DNA of 64,000 nucleotides from NCBI GenBank assembly GCA_028284345.1, contig JANQRY010000008.1, positions 248,001 to 312,000 on the forward strand, given 5' to 3'. The stretch is from Hyphococcus sp. (GTDB lineage Bacteria > Pseudomonadota > Alphaproteobacteria > Caulobacterales > Parvularculaceae). Both the position numbers and the translations under genes were made by a program. Every line of letters starts with the position of its first letter. Positions within the stretch are counted from its first letter, which is position 1. Positions 25,943 through 34,575 of the stretch are shown here, piece after piece. Under the pieces are notes generated by a model that was not told where the DNA came from, made no database searches, and saw only the letters and a program-made list of their open reading frames with translations.

Positions 25943-26488
25943 ATGTTAGGTGTCGGCGACAAACTTCCCGACTTTGCCGTGACCGGCGTCAAGCCCGGCT
26001 TCAACGCCCATGAGGAAGACGGCCAGTCCGCTTTTGAGGATGTCACGCAAGACAGTTTTTCCGGCAAGTGGAAAGTCATCTATTTCTATCCGAAGGATTT
26101 CACCTTCGTCTGTCCGACGGAGATCGCCGAATTCGGCCGGCTCGCCAAGGAATTTGAAGATCGCGACGCGGTCGTCCTCGGCGGCAGCTCCGACAATGAG
26201 TTCTGCAAGCTCGCCTGGCGGCGCGATCACCCGGATCTCGACAAGCACCCGGCCTGGCAATTCGCCGACACGACGGGCTCGCTCATCGACGGCCTCGGCA
26301 TTCGCTCGCCCGAAGGCGTCGCCCTGCGCGCGACCTATGTGGTCGACCCGCACAATGTCATTCAGCATGTGTACGTGAACAACCTGAATGTGGGCCGCAA
26401 TCCGCAGGACACGCTGCGCGTGCTCGACGCGCTGCAGACGGATGAACTGTGCCCCTGCAACAGACCGGTCGGCGGCGACACGCTCTAA
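25943..26488 (+). CDS. ahpC: Peroxiredoxin AhpC (mycobacterial-type, CxC at C-terminus)
   Basis: A 181-residue cytosolic peroxiredoxin that reduces peroxides. The peroxidatic cysteine is C57 in DFTFVCPTE; C170 and C172 in ELCPCNR are resolving cysteines. This three-cysteine layout matches the AhpC that pairs with AhpD, rather than the enterobacterial AhpC that pairs with AhpF, and ahpD is indeed next. Divergent from oxyR. Start has gaggag-like sequence about 8-10 nt upstream. Confidence 0.95.
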   Translation: MLGVGDKLPDFAVTGVKPGFNAHEEDGQSAFEDVTQDSFSGKWKVIYFYPKDFTFVCPTEIAEFGRLAKEFEDRDAVVLGGSSDNEFCKLAWRRDHPDLDKHPAWQFADTTGSLIDGLGIRSPEGVALRATYVVDPHNVIQHVYVNNLNVGRNPQDTLRVLDALQTDELCPCNRPVGGDTL

Positions 26489-26506
26489 GCCGATCCGTCA
26501 GTAAGG

Positions 26507-26555
26507 CGCGCGGACAGGGGACCTCTCCCCCTTTTCCCTGTTCGCGCGTTTTTTA
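26507..26555 (+). terminator. Terminator/attenuator between ahpC and ahpD
   Basis: cgcgcggacaggg (26507-26519) pairs with ccctgttcgcgcg (26536-26548), a 13-bp stem with one G-U, followed by TTTTTTTA. It lies 19 nt after the ahpC stop and ends 21 nt before the ahpD start, so ahpD is probably made by partial read-through. Confidence 0.85.
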
Positions 26556-26575
26556 TAAGAAAAGGACAAAGCCCC

Positions 26576-27106
26576 ATGAGCATTGATGCATTGCGCGATC
26601 AGATCCCCGATTACGCCAAGGACATTCGCCTCAACCTCGGCTCGCTGTCGACGGAAACGGTGCTTAGCGATCAGCAAAAATGGGGTTGCTTTCTCGCCTC
26701 GGCGCTGGCGGGCGGCAACGCTGACGTGATCAAAGCCGTGGCTGCGGAAACCGAAGGCAAACTGTCGCCAGAGGCGGCGACCGCGGCGAAGTCCGCCGCC
26801 GCCATCATGGCCATGAACAATGTCTATTACCGCAGTCTCCACCTCATGAGCGAACAGACCTACGCCACCCTGCCGGCGAAACTGCGCATGAATGTGCTCG
26901 GCAATCCCGGCGTTGAGAAAGTCGATTTCGAACTCTGGTCGATCGCGGTGTCCGCCATCAATGGCTGCGGCATGTGCCTCGACTCGCACGAAAAGGTCGT
27001 GCGCAAGGCGGGGCTTTCGACCGAACAGGTGCAAGCCGCGATCCGCATCGGCGCCGTCGTCAAGGCCGCATCCGCTGTGCTTGATGGCGAGGCCGCGCTA
27101 AACTGA
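26576..27106 (+). CDS. ahpD: Alkylhydroperoxidase AhpD
   Basis: A 176-residue protein of the carboxymuconolactone-decarboxylase-like fold. The active set is E119, C131, C134 and H138 in [12 protein letters not shown], almost the same numbering as mycobacterial AhpD. It reduces AhpC, receiving electrons from a lipoyl protein. ATG preceded by aaaagga. Downstream of ahpC behind a strong hairpin. Confidence 0.94.
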   Translation: MSIDALRDQIPDYAKDIRLNLGSLSTETVLSDQQKWGCFLASALAGGNADVIKAVAAETEGKLSPEAATAAKSAAAIMAMNNVYYRSLHLMSEQTYATLPAKLRMNVLGNPGVEKVDFELWSIAVSAINGCGMCLDSHEKVVRKAGLSTEQVQAAIRIGAVVKAASAVLDGEAALN

Positions 27107-27136
27107 CGCCCGTCTTATCGACGGAGCCATTTTAAT

Positions 27137-28003
27137 ATGAATTACGACAACCGCCGGATCGACGTCGCGCCCGGCATTTCGCTAGAAGCGCGGGTCTGGG
27201 CCGGCGGCGACGGCGCGACGCCCGTCCTCTGCCTTCACGGCCTGACGCGCAACGCCGCCGATTTCGACGACGTTGCGCAAGCCCTCGCGAGGACCGGCCG
27301 CGATGTCGCCGCCCTTTCCCTGCGCGGCCGCGGGGCGTCCGATTACGACCCGGATATCAAGAACTATTTCCCGACGACCTATCGCGACGACGCGATCAAG
27401 GCGCTCGACGACCTCGGCTGGCGCCGAGCCGTTTTCATCGGCACGTCCCTTGGCGGCATCACGACAATGCTTGTTCATGAGGCCGCGCCAGAGCGCGTCG
27501 CCGCCGCCATCATCAACGATGTGGGACCGGAACTGGCCGAAGAAGGCCTTGCGCGGATCGGGTCTTACGCCGGCAAGACCGAGGGCCCGGCGCGCGACAT
27601 CGCCGAAGCCGCCGCGCGCATTCGCGCCATTAACGCCGTCGCCTTCCCCGATGAGACGGGCGACGAGTACTGGATCGACTTCGCCCGGCGCACCTTTCGC
27701 GAAACACCCGACGGCTGGGTGCTCGACTATGATCCGGCGATCGGCGCGGCGCTCGCGGCGAACGGCCCGGCGCCGGATTTATGGCCCGCCTGGTCGGCCC
27801 TCGCTGAAACGCCAACGCTCATGGTCCATGGCGAATTGAGCGATCTCATGACCGACCCCATCATCGAGAAAATGCGCGCCGCGCATCCGAATTTTGACTA
27901 TGTCCGCGTGCCGCGGGTCGGCCACGCGCCGATGCTGACAGAACCGGCGGCCGCTACGGCGATTGAAGACTTTCTGAAAGAGCTGGATCGAAGCGGAGCC
28001 TAA
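27137..28003 (+). CDS. Alpha/beta-hydrolase fold protein
   Basis: A 288-residue hydrolase. It has the oxyanion HG motif (LCLHGLTRNAADF), the nucleophile elbow GTSLGG with the catalytic Ser, an acidic residue after TLMVHGELSD, and the catalytic His in GHAPMLTEP. Substrate unknown; esterase- or haloperoxidase-like. It starts 30 nt after ahpD and may be part of that transcript. Its TAA overlaps the convergent cysH stop. Confidence 0.87.
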   Translation: MNYDNRRIDVAPGISLEARVWAGGDGATPVLCLHGLTRNAADFDDVAQALARTGRDVAALSLRGRGASDYDPDIKNYFPTTYRDDAIKALDDLGWRRAVFIGTSLGGITTMLVHEAAPERVAAAIINDVGPELAEEGLARIGSYAGKTEGPARDIAEAAARIRAINAVAFPDETGDEYWIDFARRTFRETPDGWVLDYDPAIGAALAANGPAPDLWPAWSALAETPTLMVHGELSDLMTDPIIEKMRAAHPNFDYVRVPRVGHAPMLTEPAAATAIEDFLKELDRSGA

Positions 28004-28740
28004 ACAGCCGACATATGGATGCCGCATTCGGTCTTGGCGGCGCCGCGCCAGCGGCCCGCGCGAATGTCGTCATCCGCCGCCGCCGGGTGGGTACACGGCC
28101 AGCAGCCGATCGACGGATAGCCCTGTTCCACCAGCGGATGCGGCGGCAGGTCATGCGCCGCGGCGTAATGTTGCACGTCGTCCGCCGTCCAACGGATGAG
28201 CGGATTGACCTTGATGTGATCGCCGGACGCTTCGAAGGCCGGCAGGTTGACCCGGCCGCCGCCGTGAAACTGCTTGCGGCCCGTGATCCACGCGTCGAAC
28301 CCGTCGAGCGCGCCCGTCAACGGAACGACTTTCCTAAGCGTGCAGCAGGCGTCCGCATCCCGCTTCCACAGATCGCCGTCTGGATCCTTTTCCGCGACCG
28401 CCTCCTTGTCAGGATGAATATCGCGAATGTTCGTAAGGCCCAGTTGCTTGGCAAGTTTCTTCCGATAGCTCAGCGTTTGTGCGAAGTGTTTTTCCGTATC
28501 GAGAAAAATGACCGGCGTTGCGGGATCGATCTCGGCGACCAGATGCAACAGCGCCGCCGATTCCGCGCCGAAGGAGGAAACCAGCGCGATCTTGCCGGGA
28601 AACTCCTCCTGGATGGCGTGACGGAGTATGTCATGCGCGGGCGACGCCGAAAATTGCATGGCGAGCCGGCGCGCGCGCACGTCATTTTCGTCGCTTGCAG
28701 GCGTTGACGCCGTTTTTCGGGCTGTCGCGATTACGGACAT
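28000..28740 (-). CDS. cysH: Assimilatory adenylylsulfate (APS) reductase
   Basis: A 246-residue reductase converting adenylylsulfate (or PAPS) to sulfite using thioredoxin. The cysteine pairs C132-C133 (ACCTLRKVVPL) and C213/C216 (GCWPC) bind a [4Fe-4S] cluster and mark the APS-type enzyme; the catalytic cysteine is C239 in KTECGIH. The substrate loop includes SSFGAESAALLH. The ATG at 28740 is the start; an open frame continuing upstream to 29172 runs through the DUF934 gene and is not real. Last gene of the cys operon. Confidence 0.94.
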   Translation of the reverse strand: MSVIATARKTASTPASDENDVRARRLAMQFSASPAHDILRHAIQEEFPGKIALVSSFGAESAALLHLVAEIDPATPVIFLDTEKHFAQTLSYRKKLAKQLGLTNIRDIHPDKEAVAEKDPDGDLWKRDADACCTLRKVVPLTGALDGFDAWITGRKQFHGGGRVNLPAFEASGDHIKVNPLIRWTADDVQHYAAAHDLPPHPLVEQGYPSIGCWPCTHPAAADDDIRAGRWRGAAKTECGIHMSAV

Positions 28741-28750
28741 GGGTCTTCCC

Positions 28751-29215
28751 CTACGCTGCGGCGGCGCGGTCAAGCCGGCGCTTCCAGACCGGGGCCGCGC
28801 CGTCGGCTGACGTCTGATAAACGAACGAGAATTCACCGAGCGCCGTCTCCGCCGCCTCGGCGTCGGGGGCCGGAAATTCAAAGGCGTCGACGCCGCAGCG
28901 AACCATGAAAAGGAGCTGATCGCGCAAGACGTCGCCGCGGGCGCGAATCTCGCCCGTATAGCCGACCCGGTCGCGCAAGAGCCGCGCCTGGCTGTAGGCG
29001 CGCCCGTCCTTGAACGCCGGAAATTCCAGAATGATGGTCGAAAAGCCGGAGACGTCGCCGCCGAGATCGGTGACGTCGGCGTCGTTGGAGATGACCAGCG
29101 CCGTAGCGTCCGCATGGGACGCGCGATCGGACCGCCAGTCCTCCAGCGAGACTTCGTTTTTGGCTTCTTCAATCGCCGGCGTCAGGCGATCGCCCTGAAG
29201 TTTAAGCAGCGGCAT
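28751..29215 (-). CDS. DUF934 protein of the sulfite reduction cluster
   Basis: A 154-residue protein with the DUF934 pattern: DLGGDVSGFSTIILEFPAFKDGRAYSQARLLRDRVGYTGEIRARGDVL and a later FVYQTSADG. DUF934 genes sit almost always beside cysI/cysH in alpha- and betaproteobacteria; the function is unproven but may concern siroheme or sulfite reductase. The ATG at 29215 lies within the end of cysI (14-nt overlap), so translation is coupled. Confidence 0.88.
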   Translation of the reverse strand: MPLLKLQGDRLTPAIEEAKNEVSLEDWRSDRASHADATALVISNDADVTDLGGDVSGFSTIILEFPAFKDGRAYSQARLLRDRVGYTGEIRARGDVLRDQLLFMVRCGVDAFEFPAPDAEAAETALGEFSFVYQTSADGAAPVWKRRLDRAAAA

Positions 29216-30857
29216 AAAGGGCCTCCTTGAATTTTTCCGCGCCGAGGCGGCGATAGGCGTCGAGAAATCGTTCATCAGGCTGACGATTTTTCCGGTAATA
29301 GGCGACAAGCTTTTCAACGGCGTCGACAACCTCGCCTGACGACAGGCCGCGCCCGGCGATCTCGCCGATCGAGGCGTCTTCCGCGCCCGATCCGCCAAGG
29401 GTGATCTGATAGAATTCCTCGCCTTTCTTATCGACGCCGAGAATGCCGATATGGCCCACATGGTGATGGCCGCAGGCGTTGATGCACCCGGAAATCTTGA
29501 TCTTTAATTCGCCAATGTCCTCCTGAACGCCGAGATCGGCGAACCGTTCGGAAATGCGCTGGGCGATGGGAATGGAACGCGTATTGGCGAGGGAGCAATA
29601 ATCAAGCCCCGGACAAGCGATGATGTCGCTGACGAGACCGATATTCGCCGTCGCAAGATCCGCCGCGCCGAGCGCCTTGTAGACCGTATAAAGATCATCC
29701 TTTTTCACATGGGGCAGAACAAGGTTCTGTTCATGAGTGACGCGGATTTCATCGAAGGAATAACGCTCGGCGATATCGGCGACGGCGTCCATCTGCGCGT
29801 CGCTGGCGTCGCCGGGAATGCCGCCGATCGGCTTCAGAGAGATATTAACAATGGCGTAGCCCGGCGCGCGATGGGCGTGCGTGTTCATCCGCGCCCAGCG
29901 GTCGAATTCCTTGTCTTCCTTGCGGGTTTTCTCCAAGTCTGCGCTTGTTTCGGGGAGCGTCTCAAAAGCCGGCGGCGCGAAATAGTCGCGGATGCGGGCG
30001 ATTTCATCCGCAGGGAGATCGATCTCCTTGGCGTTCATCGCCGCCCATTCTTTTTCCACCAGCGCCGCGAAATCCTCCGCGCCCTTGGCGTTCAAGAGGA
30101 TCTTGATCCGCGCCTTGTACATATTGTCCCGGCGGCCCTGCAGATTGTAAACGCGCAGGATGGCTTCGAGATAGGACAGCAGGTGCTCTTTCGGCAGAAA
30201 CTCGCGGATGGTCTGACCGACATAGGGCGTGCGCCCGAGCCCGCCGCCGACCAGCACCTCAAACCCGGTTTCGCCTTCGTCGTTTTTATAAAGACGCAAC
30301 CCGATGTCATGGACCTTAACCGCGGCGCGGTCATGGTCCGACGCCGTCACCGCAATCTTGAACTTGCGCGGCAGGTAGGAAAACTCCGGATGAAAGGTCG
30401 ACCACTGACGAATAACCTCGCACCAAATGCGCGGGTCTTCGACTTCGCCTTCGGTCGCGCCTGCATACTGGTCCGACGTTACATTGCGGATGCAGTTGCC
30501 CGAGGTCTGGATCGCGTGCATTTCGACCTTGGCGAGATCGTCGAGAAGATCCGGCACGTCAACGAGCGCCGGCCAGTTATACTGAATGTTCTGACGCGTC
30601 GTGAAATGGCCGTAGCCCTTGTCGTATTTGCGCGCAGCCTCGGCCAGCGCGCGCATCTGTTTCGACGACAGCGTGCCGTAGGGAATCGCAACGCGCAGCA
30701 TGTAGGCGTGGAGTTGCAGGTAAAGCCCGTTCATCAGCCGCAGCGGTTTGAACTGGTCCTCGGTCAGATCGCCGGACAGGCGGCGCGCCACCTGGCCGCG
30801 AAACTGCGCGACCCGTTCAGCGACCACCGTCGCGTCGAATTCGTCATAGCGATACAT
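29202..30857 (-). CDS. cysI: Siroheme-dependent sulfite (nitrite/sulfite) reductase
   Basis: A 551-residue ferredoxin-type sulfite reductase making sulfide. The [4Fe-4S]-siroheme ligands are C415 and C421 (CPGLDYC) and C458 and C462 (CINAC), followed by GHHHVGHIG. Two duplicated sulfite/nitrite reductase half-domains are present. No cysJ flavoprotein is nearby, so reduced ferredoxin or another donor is expected. Context with cysH, cysG and DUF934 favours sulfite over nitrite. The ATG overlaps the GST stop as TGATG. Confidence 0.93.
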   Translation of the reverse strand: MYRYDEFDATVVAERVAQFRGQVARRLSGDLTEDQFKPLRLMNGLYLQLHAYMLRVAIPYGTLSSKQMRALAEAARKYDKGYGHFTTRQNIQYNWPALVDVPDLLDDLAKVEMHAIQTSGNCIRNVTSDQYAGATEGEVEDPRIWCEVIRQWSTFHPEFSYLPRKFKIAVTASDHDRAAVKVHDIGLRLYKNDEGETGFEVLVGGGLGRTPYVGQTIREFLPKEHLLSYLEAILRVYNLQGRRDNMYKARIKILLNAKGAEDFAALVEKEWAAMNAKEIDLPADEIARIRDYFAPPAFETLPETSADLEKTRKEDKEFDRWARMNTHAHRAPGYAIVNISLKPIGGIPGDASDAQMDAVADIAERYSFDEIRVTHEQNLVLPHVKKDDLYTVYKALGAADLATANIGLVSDIIACPGLDYCSLANTRSIPIAQRISERFADLGVQEDIGELKIKISGCINACGHHHVGHIGILGVDKKGEEFYQITLGGSGAEDASIGEIAGRGLSSGEVVDAVEKLVAYYRKNRQPDERFLDAYRRLGAEKFKEALYAAA

Positions 30858-31471
30858 CAGGCGGCCTCCGCTTGATCAATTCGAAGGTCGCGTTCCACCC
30901 GAGCGATCCACCCGCGAATATTCGGAAAATCGCTAAGATCGAAACCGCCCTCATGGGCGACGCGCGTATAGGCGACGAGGGCGATGTCAGCCACGGTGAG
31001 CCCGTCGCCGACAAGATAGTCGCGAGCGGCAAGCGCCAGCTCCATCTGGCCGAGCGCGCGCCGGCCCTTGGCCAGCAATTGCGGATCGATTTCGTCATCC
31101 GGTTTGTTCAGGAACGCTTTCTGAAAGCGGCGCACGGCGATGGTCGGCTCGTGGCTGTATTGCTCCCAGAACAGCCATTCATTGACTTTCGCCCGCTCAT
31201 AAAGATCCGTGGGCAGCAGCGACGAGTCTGCGAGGCCGGCGAGATAAACGATGATGGCGTTCGATTGCGACAGCGTTCGTCCATCTGGCAGGATGACGGC
31301 AGGCACCTGACCGGACGGGTTGATCTTCAGGAATTCCTCAGCACGCGTTGAGCCGGAGAGCACGTCCACGTCAGTCCAGTCGTAAGGAACGCCGAGATGC
31401 TCCGCCGTCCAGCGCACCTTGAGGCAATTGCCACTGCGGTTGTCGCCGTAAATATGCAGTTTGCCGCTCAT
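30857..31471 (-). CDS. Glutathione S-transferase inside the cys operon
   Basis: A 204-residue GST: N-terminal thioredoxin-like domain with LHIYGDNRSGNCLKVRW, the cis-proline region SGQVPAVILPDG and the glutathione-binding LSQSNAIIVYL, followed by an all-helical C-terminal domain. Substrate unknown. Overlaps cysI start (TGATG) and the DUF2849 stop (ATGA), so it is fully integrated in the sulfate assimilation transcript, which I do not recall as the usual gene order. Confidence 0.92.
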   Translation of the reverse strand: MSGKLHIYGDNRSGNCLKVRWTAEHLGVPYDWTDVDVLSGSTRAEEFLKINPSGQVPAVILPDGRTLSQSNAIIVYLAGLADSSLLPTDLYERAKVNEWLFWEQYSHEPTIAVRRFQKAFLNKPDDEIDPQLLAKGRRALGQMELALAARDYLVGDGLTVADIALVAYTRVAHEGGFDLSDFPNIRGWIARVERDLRIDQAEAA

Positions 31472-31752
31472 GAACGCGACGCCTGATAGCCGAGATCGGC
31501 GCGCACGGTGGGACCCAGCGTGCGGATAGTTTCGCGCACAACCGTGCGCCCGGCGAGGGCGCCCTTGTCGTCAACGTCGATCAGATAGGCGTCGGCGATT
31601 TCGCCGGCGCGGGCCTGCGCCGCGGCGAGAACAGCGTCGCTGTCTTCATCGGCGAACCGCGCCGCGTCGGCGAAGTTCTCCGTCCACTGATCTTCGTCGT
31701 TGAGGTAAACGACGGCGCCGTCGCTGAGCCTGTTACCGGTGACCGCTTTCAC
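31468..31752 (-). CDS. DUF2849 protein
   Basis: A 94-residue protein typical of DUF2849 (TGNRLSDGAVVYLNDEDQWTE, then LAAAQARAGEIADAYLIDV). The family is found between cysG and cysI in alphaproteobacteria; its role is unknown, perhaps sulfite reductase assembly. ATGA overlaps at both ends with cysG and the GST gene. Confidence 0.9.
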   Translation of the reverse strand: MKAVTGNRLSDGAVVYLNDEDQWTENFADAARFADEDSDAVLAAAQARAGEIADAYLIDVDDKGALAGRTVVRETIRTLGPTVRADLGYQASRS

Positions 31753-33152
31753 GCCGCCCTCCTCGCATCTGCTGCTATGTCAAGAAGGCCGGCGCCGTCG
31801 GCGCGGGCCGCAACCTCGCCGATCACCAGAAGCGCCGGGCCTTTGACGCCAGCGTCGGCGACAAGCGCACCGAGACGCCCAAGCGTTCCCTTGACGATCA
31901 ACTGGTCCTCGCGCGTGCCGTTCTCAATGACGGCGACAGGCGTCGATGCCTCGCGGCCATGCTCGACAAGCCGCGCCGCGATCGCGCCGGCCTTGCCGAC
32001 GCCCATATAGACGACGAGCGTGTTCTGAAGCGCGGCGAGCGCCGGCCAGTCGAGGTCCGGGTCCGCATCGCCTTTGCCATGACCGGTGACAAAGGTGACG
32101 GCCTGGGCCTCGTCGCGATGGGTGAGCGGCAGCCCGGCGGCGGCGGCGCATCCGGTCGCCGCCGTAATGCCGGGGGTTACGAACGTCTCAACACCGGCGG
32201 CGCGCAATGCATCCAGTTCCTCGCCGCCGCGTCCGAAGATGAAGGGGTCGCCGCCTTTCAGGCGCGCCACGGTTTTGCCGGCCCGGGCGTAGGCGATCAT
32301 GCGCGCTTCGATTTCGTCTTGCGGGACGGCGTGATTGGCTTTCGCCTTGCCGACGAAAACACGCTCTGCGTCGCGGCGGGCGAGGTTCAAGATGTCGTCG
32401 CTGACGAGGCGGTCATAGAGAATGACGTCTACGGACTGAATGAGGCGCAGCGCGCGCAAGGTCAGCAGTTCCGGATCGCCGGGTCCTGCGCCGATAATGT
32501 GGACAACGCCGTCCTGTTGTTCCGTATCAAAACCATTGACGGCGGCGAGGGCCAGGTCGCTGGCGCCGGCGTCATCGCCGCTGAGGGCGCGCTCGGCCAC
32601 GGGGCCGCGGAAAAACGTCTCCCAGAACCGACGGCGCGCCGCGGGCGCGATCTTCGCCTTGACCGTATTGCGATAGCGCGCCGCAAGGTCCAAGAGCGCA
32701 TCAGCCCGCGTCGGGATCAGCGCCTCAATCTTTTCGCGGAGCGCGCGCGCGAAGACGGGGCCCGCGCCGCCGGTGGAGATCGCCACCGTCAGGCCGCCGC
32801 GGTCGACAATCGCCGGCGTCAGGAAATCGCAGAGCTCCGGCCGGTCGACCACATTGACGAGGGCGCCTTCCGACTTTGCCGTTTGCGCCCAGCGCGCGGC
32901 TGTTTCCGGATCGTCGACGGCGATGAAGACAAGGGCCGCGCCGGCGACATCGGCCCGGGCCGGCGTCGCCTCGATCAGATCGGCTTGGCCCTCAAGCCCG
33001 GCGCGGGTCGCCGGAGCGATTTCCGGCCAGATCAGCGCCGGCGCGCCGCCGGCGGCGATCACCAGGCGCGCCTTGGCGAGCGCAGCCTCCCCGCCGCCAA
33101 GAATGACGGTCCGGCGATCAGCAAGATCAATAAAGGCGGGAAACTGTTTCAT
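31749..33152 (-). CDS. cysG: Siroheme synthase CysG (dehydrogenase/ferrochelatase plus SUMT)
   Basis: A 467-residue bifunctional enzyme producing siroheme for CysI. The N-terminal precorrin-2 dehydrogenase/ferrochelatase domain starts FPAFIDLADRRTVILGGGEAALAKARL; the C-terminal uroporphyrinogen-III methyltransferase domain begins VHIIGAGPGDPELLTLRALR and has RLKGGDPFIFGRGGEE. Start chosen at the ATG 33152, which gives the usual N-terminus but has no clear ribosome-binding site. First gene of the operon; its promoter lies in the 253-nt gap shared with the LysR gene. Confidence 0.93.
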   Translation of the reverse strand: MKQFPAFIDLADRRTVILGGGEAALAKARLVIAAGGAPALIWPEIAPATRAGLEGQADLIEATPARADVAGAALVFIAVDDPETAARWAQTAKSEGALVNVVDRPELCDFLTPAIVDRGGLTVAISTGGAGPVFARALREKIEALIPTRADALLDLAARYRNTVKAKIAPAARRRFWETFFRGPVAERALSGDDAGASDLALAAVNGFDTEQQDGVVHIIGAGPGDPELLTLRALRLIQSVDVILYDRLVSDDILNLARRDAERVFVGKAKANHAVPQDEIEARMIAYARAGKTVARLKGGDPFIFGRGGEELDALRAAGVETFVTPGITAATGCAAAAGLPLTHRDEAQAVTFVTGHGKGDADPDLDWPALAALQNTLVVYMGVGKAGAIAARLVEHGREASTPVAVIENGTREDQLIVKGTLGRLGALVADAGVKGPALLVIGEVAARADGAGLLDIAADARRAA

Positions 33153-33405
33153 GTTAGATATACTTAATAGAGTGAGCCGCAGCCGGCCTGACCGGGCGGA
33201 ACTTAGGCGACGCAAACCGGACCCTCAAATGAGTATTTTTGCCGAAACCAATAGGAATTCTCATCGACAGCGCGCGAGACAGCCATTTTCCTCAAATCAG
33301 CTAATCTAACGCTGTTCTCACTTTTTGGTGACGCGCGACATTTCTCCTATTGATCAGCATTTCTAATGAGCGTAAAGCGGGGACAAGCTGGAGAGAGAGG
33401 CGGAA

Positions 33406-34341
33406 ATGAAGCGTCTGCCACCATTGAATTCCCTGAAGGTCTTTGAGGCTGCGGCCCGCCACTTAAGTTTTACTAAAGCGGCGGAGGAACTGCACGTAAC
33501 GCCCGGTGCAGTCAGCCAGCAGATCAAGGCCCTGGAAGATTATCTGCAAACCCCGGTTTTCCGCCGGGAAAAGCGCGCCCTCCTGCTCACTGACGAGGCT
33601 CAGGCGAGCCTGCCGGTTCTGCGCGAGGGCTTCGACAAGCTGACTGAGGCGGCGGAAATCCTTGCCGCCAAGGCGGATTCACGCCGCCTCGCCGTTTCCG
33701 TGGCCCCGTCCTTCGCCTCGAAATGGCTGGTGCCGCGCCTCGACAGTTTTCAGGAAGCCAATCCCGATATCGACGTCTGGGTCTCAGCCGACATGGATGT
33801 GGTCGATTTCGCCGTCGAGGACGTGGACCTGGCGGTCCGCTATGGCGGCGGGCGGTATCCGGGGCTGGTGGTCGACCATTTGATGGCCGAAAAGATTGTC
33901 CCTGTGTGCGCGCCGTCGCTGCTGACGGGGGACAATCCACTGAAAGCGCCGGACGATCTGGTGCACCACACGCTGCTGCACGATTCCTCGCCGGACAAGG
34001 ACGAAAAGATCCCGAACTGGCCCATGTGGCTGAAAGCCGCCGGCGTTTCTCACAAGGAAGGCAATCGCGGCCTCAAATTCAACCAGTCGAGTCTGGTGAT
34101 CGAGGCCGCCGTCGCCGGCAAAGGGGTGGCGCTCGCCAAATCGGCCCTGGCGCTGGCCGATCTCGAAGCCGGCCGGCTGGTTATCCCATTCGACCTGACG
34201 ACGCCTACGGACTTCGCCTATTACATCGTCCACCCGCCGTCGAAGTCGGGCTCGGCGTCGGTCAAGGCGTTCACCGCCTGGCTCAAAAAAGAGGCGGCGG
34301 CGAGCGTCGACGCGGCGGACGCACAGGAAGCGGCAGCGTAA
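33406..34341 (+). CDS. GcvA-type LysR transcriptional regulator
   Basis: A 311-residue LysR regulator. The N-terminus RLPPLNSLKVFEAAARHLSFTKAAEELHVTPGAVSQQIKALE is the GcvA subfamily winged helix, and the C-terminal substrate-binding domain includes FASKWLVPRLDSFQEANPDIDVWVS. Ribosome-binding site ggagagagaggc. Divergent from the cysG operon, so it may regulate sulfate assimilation, though GcvA-type regulators control many unrelated genes. Confidence 0.88.
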   Translation: MKRLPPLNSLKVFEAAARHLSFTKAAEELHVTPGAVSQQIKALEDYLQTPVFRREKRALLLTDEAQASLPVLREGFDKLTEAAEILAAKADSRRLAVSVAPSFASKWLVPRLDSFQEANPDIDVWVSADMDVVDFAVEDVDLAVRYGGGRYPGLVVDHLMAEKIVPVCAPSLLTGDNPLKAPDDLVHHTLLHDSSPDKDEKIPNWPMWLKAAGVSHKEGNRGLKFNQSSLVIEAAVAGKGVALAKSALALADLEAGRLVIPFDLTTPTDFAYYIVHPPSKSGSASVKAFTAWLKKEAAASVDAADAQEAAA

Positions 34342-34376
34342 TAGCTGCCGCCGCGGCGTAATAAGCCGGCGTTTTT
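34330..34376 (+). terminator. Probable terminator of the LysR gene
   Basis: gcggcag and ctgccgc (34330-34336, 34345-34351) form a stem spanning the stop codon; a second stem cgccg/cggcg (34349-34353, 34367-34371) is followed by TTTTT. The second stem is short, so strength is uncertain. Confidence 0.5.
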
Positions 34377-34400
34377 CAATCTTCATACAGCGCAAATAAT

Positions 34401-34475
34401 GAGCGCCCGCATTTCGTGGGGGAGATCGAAATGCAGGCGCTCGGAAGCGGTCTGTCGGGGGGAGATTGACGACCG
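34401..34475. ncRNA. Twin stem-loop element with repeated loop motif (candidate small RNA)
   Basis: The first hairpin has 15-nt arms with one mismatch: gagcgcccgcatttc (34401-34415) and gaaatgcaggcgctc (34428-34442). The second pairs 34448-34456 with 34468-34475 with a single bulge. Both loops contain ggggaga(t) on plus, that is ATCTCCCCC on minus. On the minus strand this resembles anti-Shine-Dalgarno loops of small regulatory RNAs; on the plus strand it gives two exposed GGA loops. Strand and expression are unknown. No coding frame here is convincing. Confidence 0.45.
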
Positions 34476-34575
34476 TTTCGGCCTTTGAATTATGCACTTA
34501 GGCCGGCTTGGCAACCCACCCGGCGTTATATTTTTGTCATATGCGACAACACGTTCCGGTGATGCCTGGCAGGCG

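Noticed and set aside
28741-29172. Upstream extension of the cysH frame giving a 390-residue protein
   Set aside because: The extra part is Arg/Pro-rich and covers the DUF934 gene; cysH proper starts at 28740 with MSVIATA.
31959-33167. 402-residue plus-strand frame over cysG
   Set aside because: Shadow of cysG with low-complexity composition.
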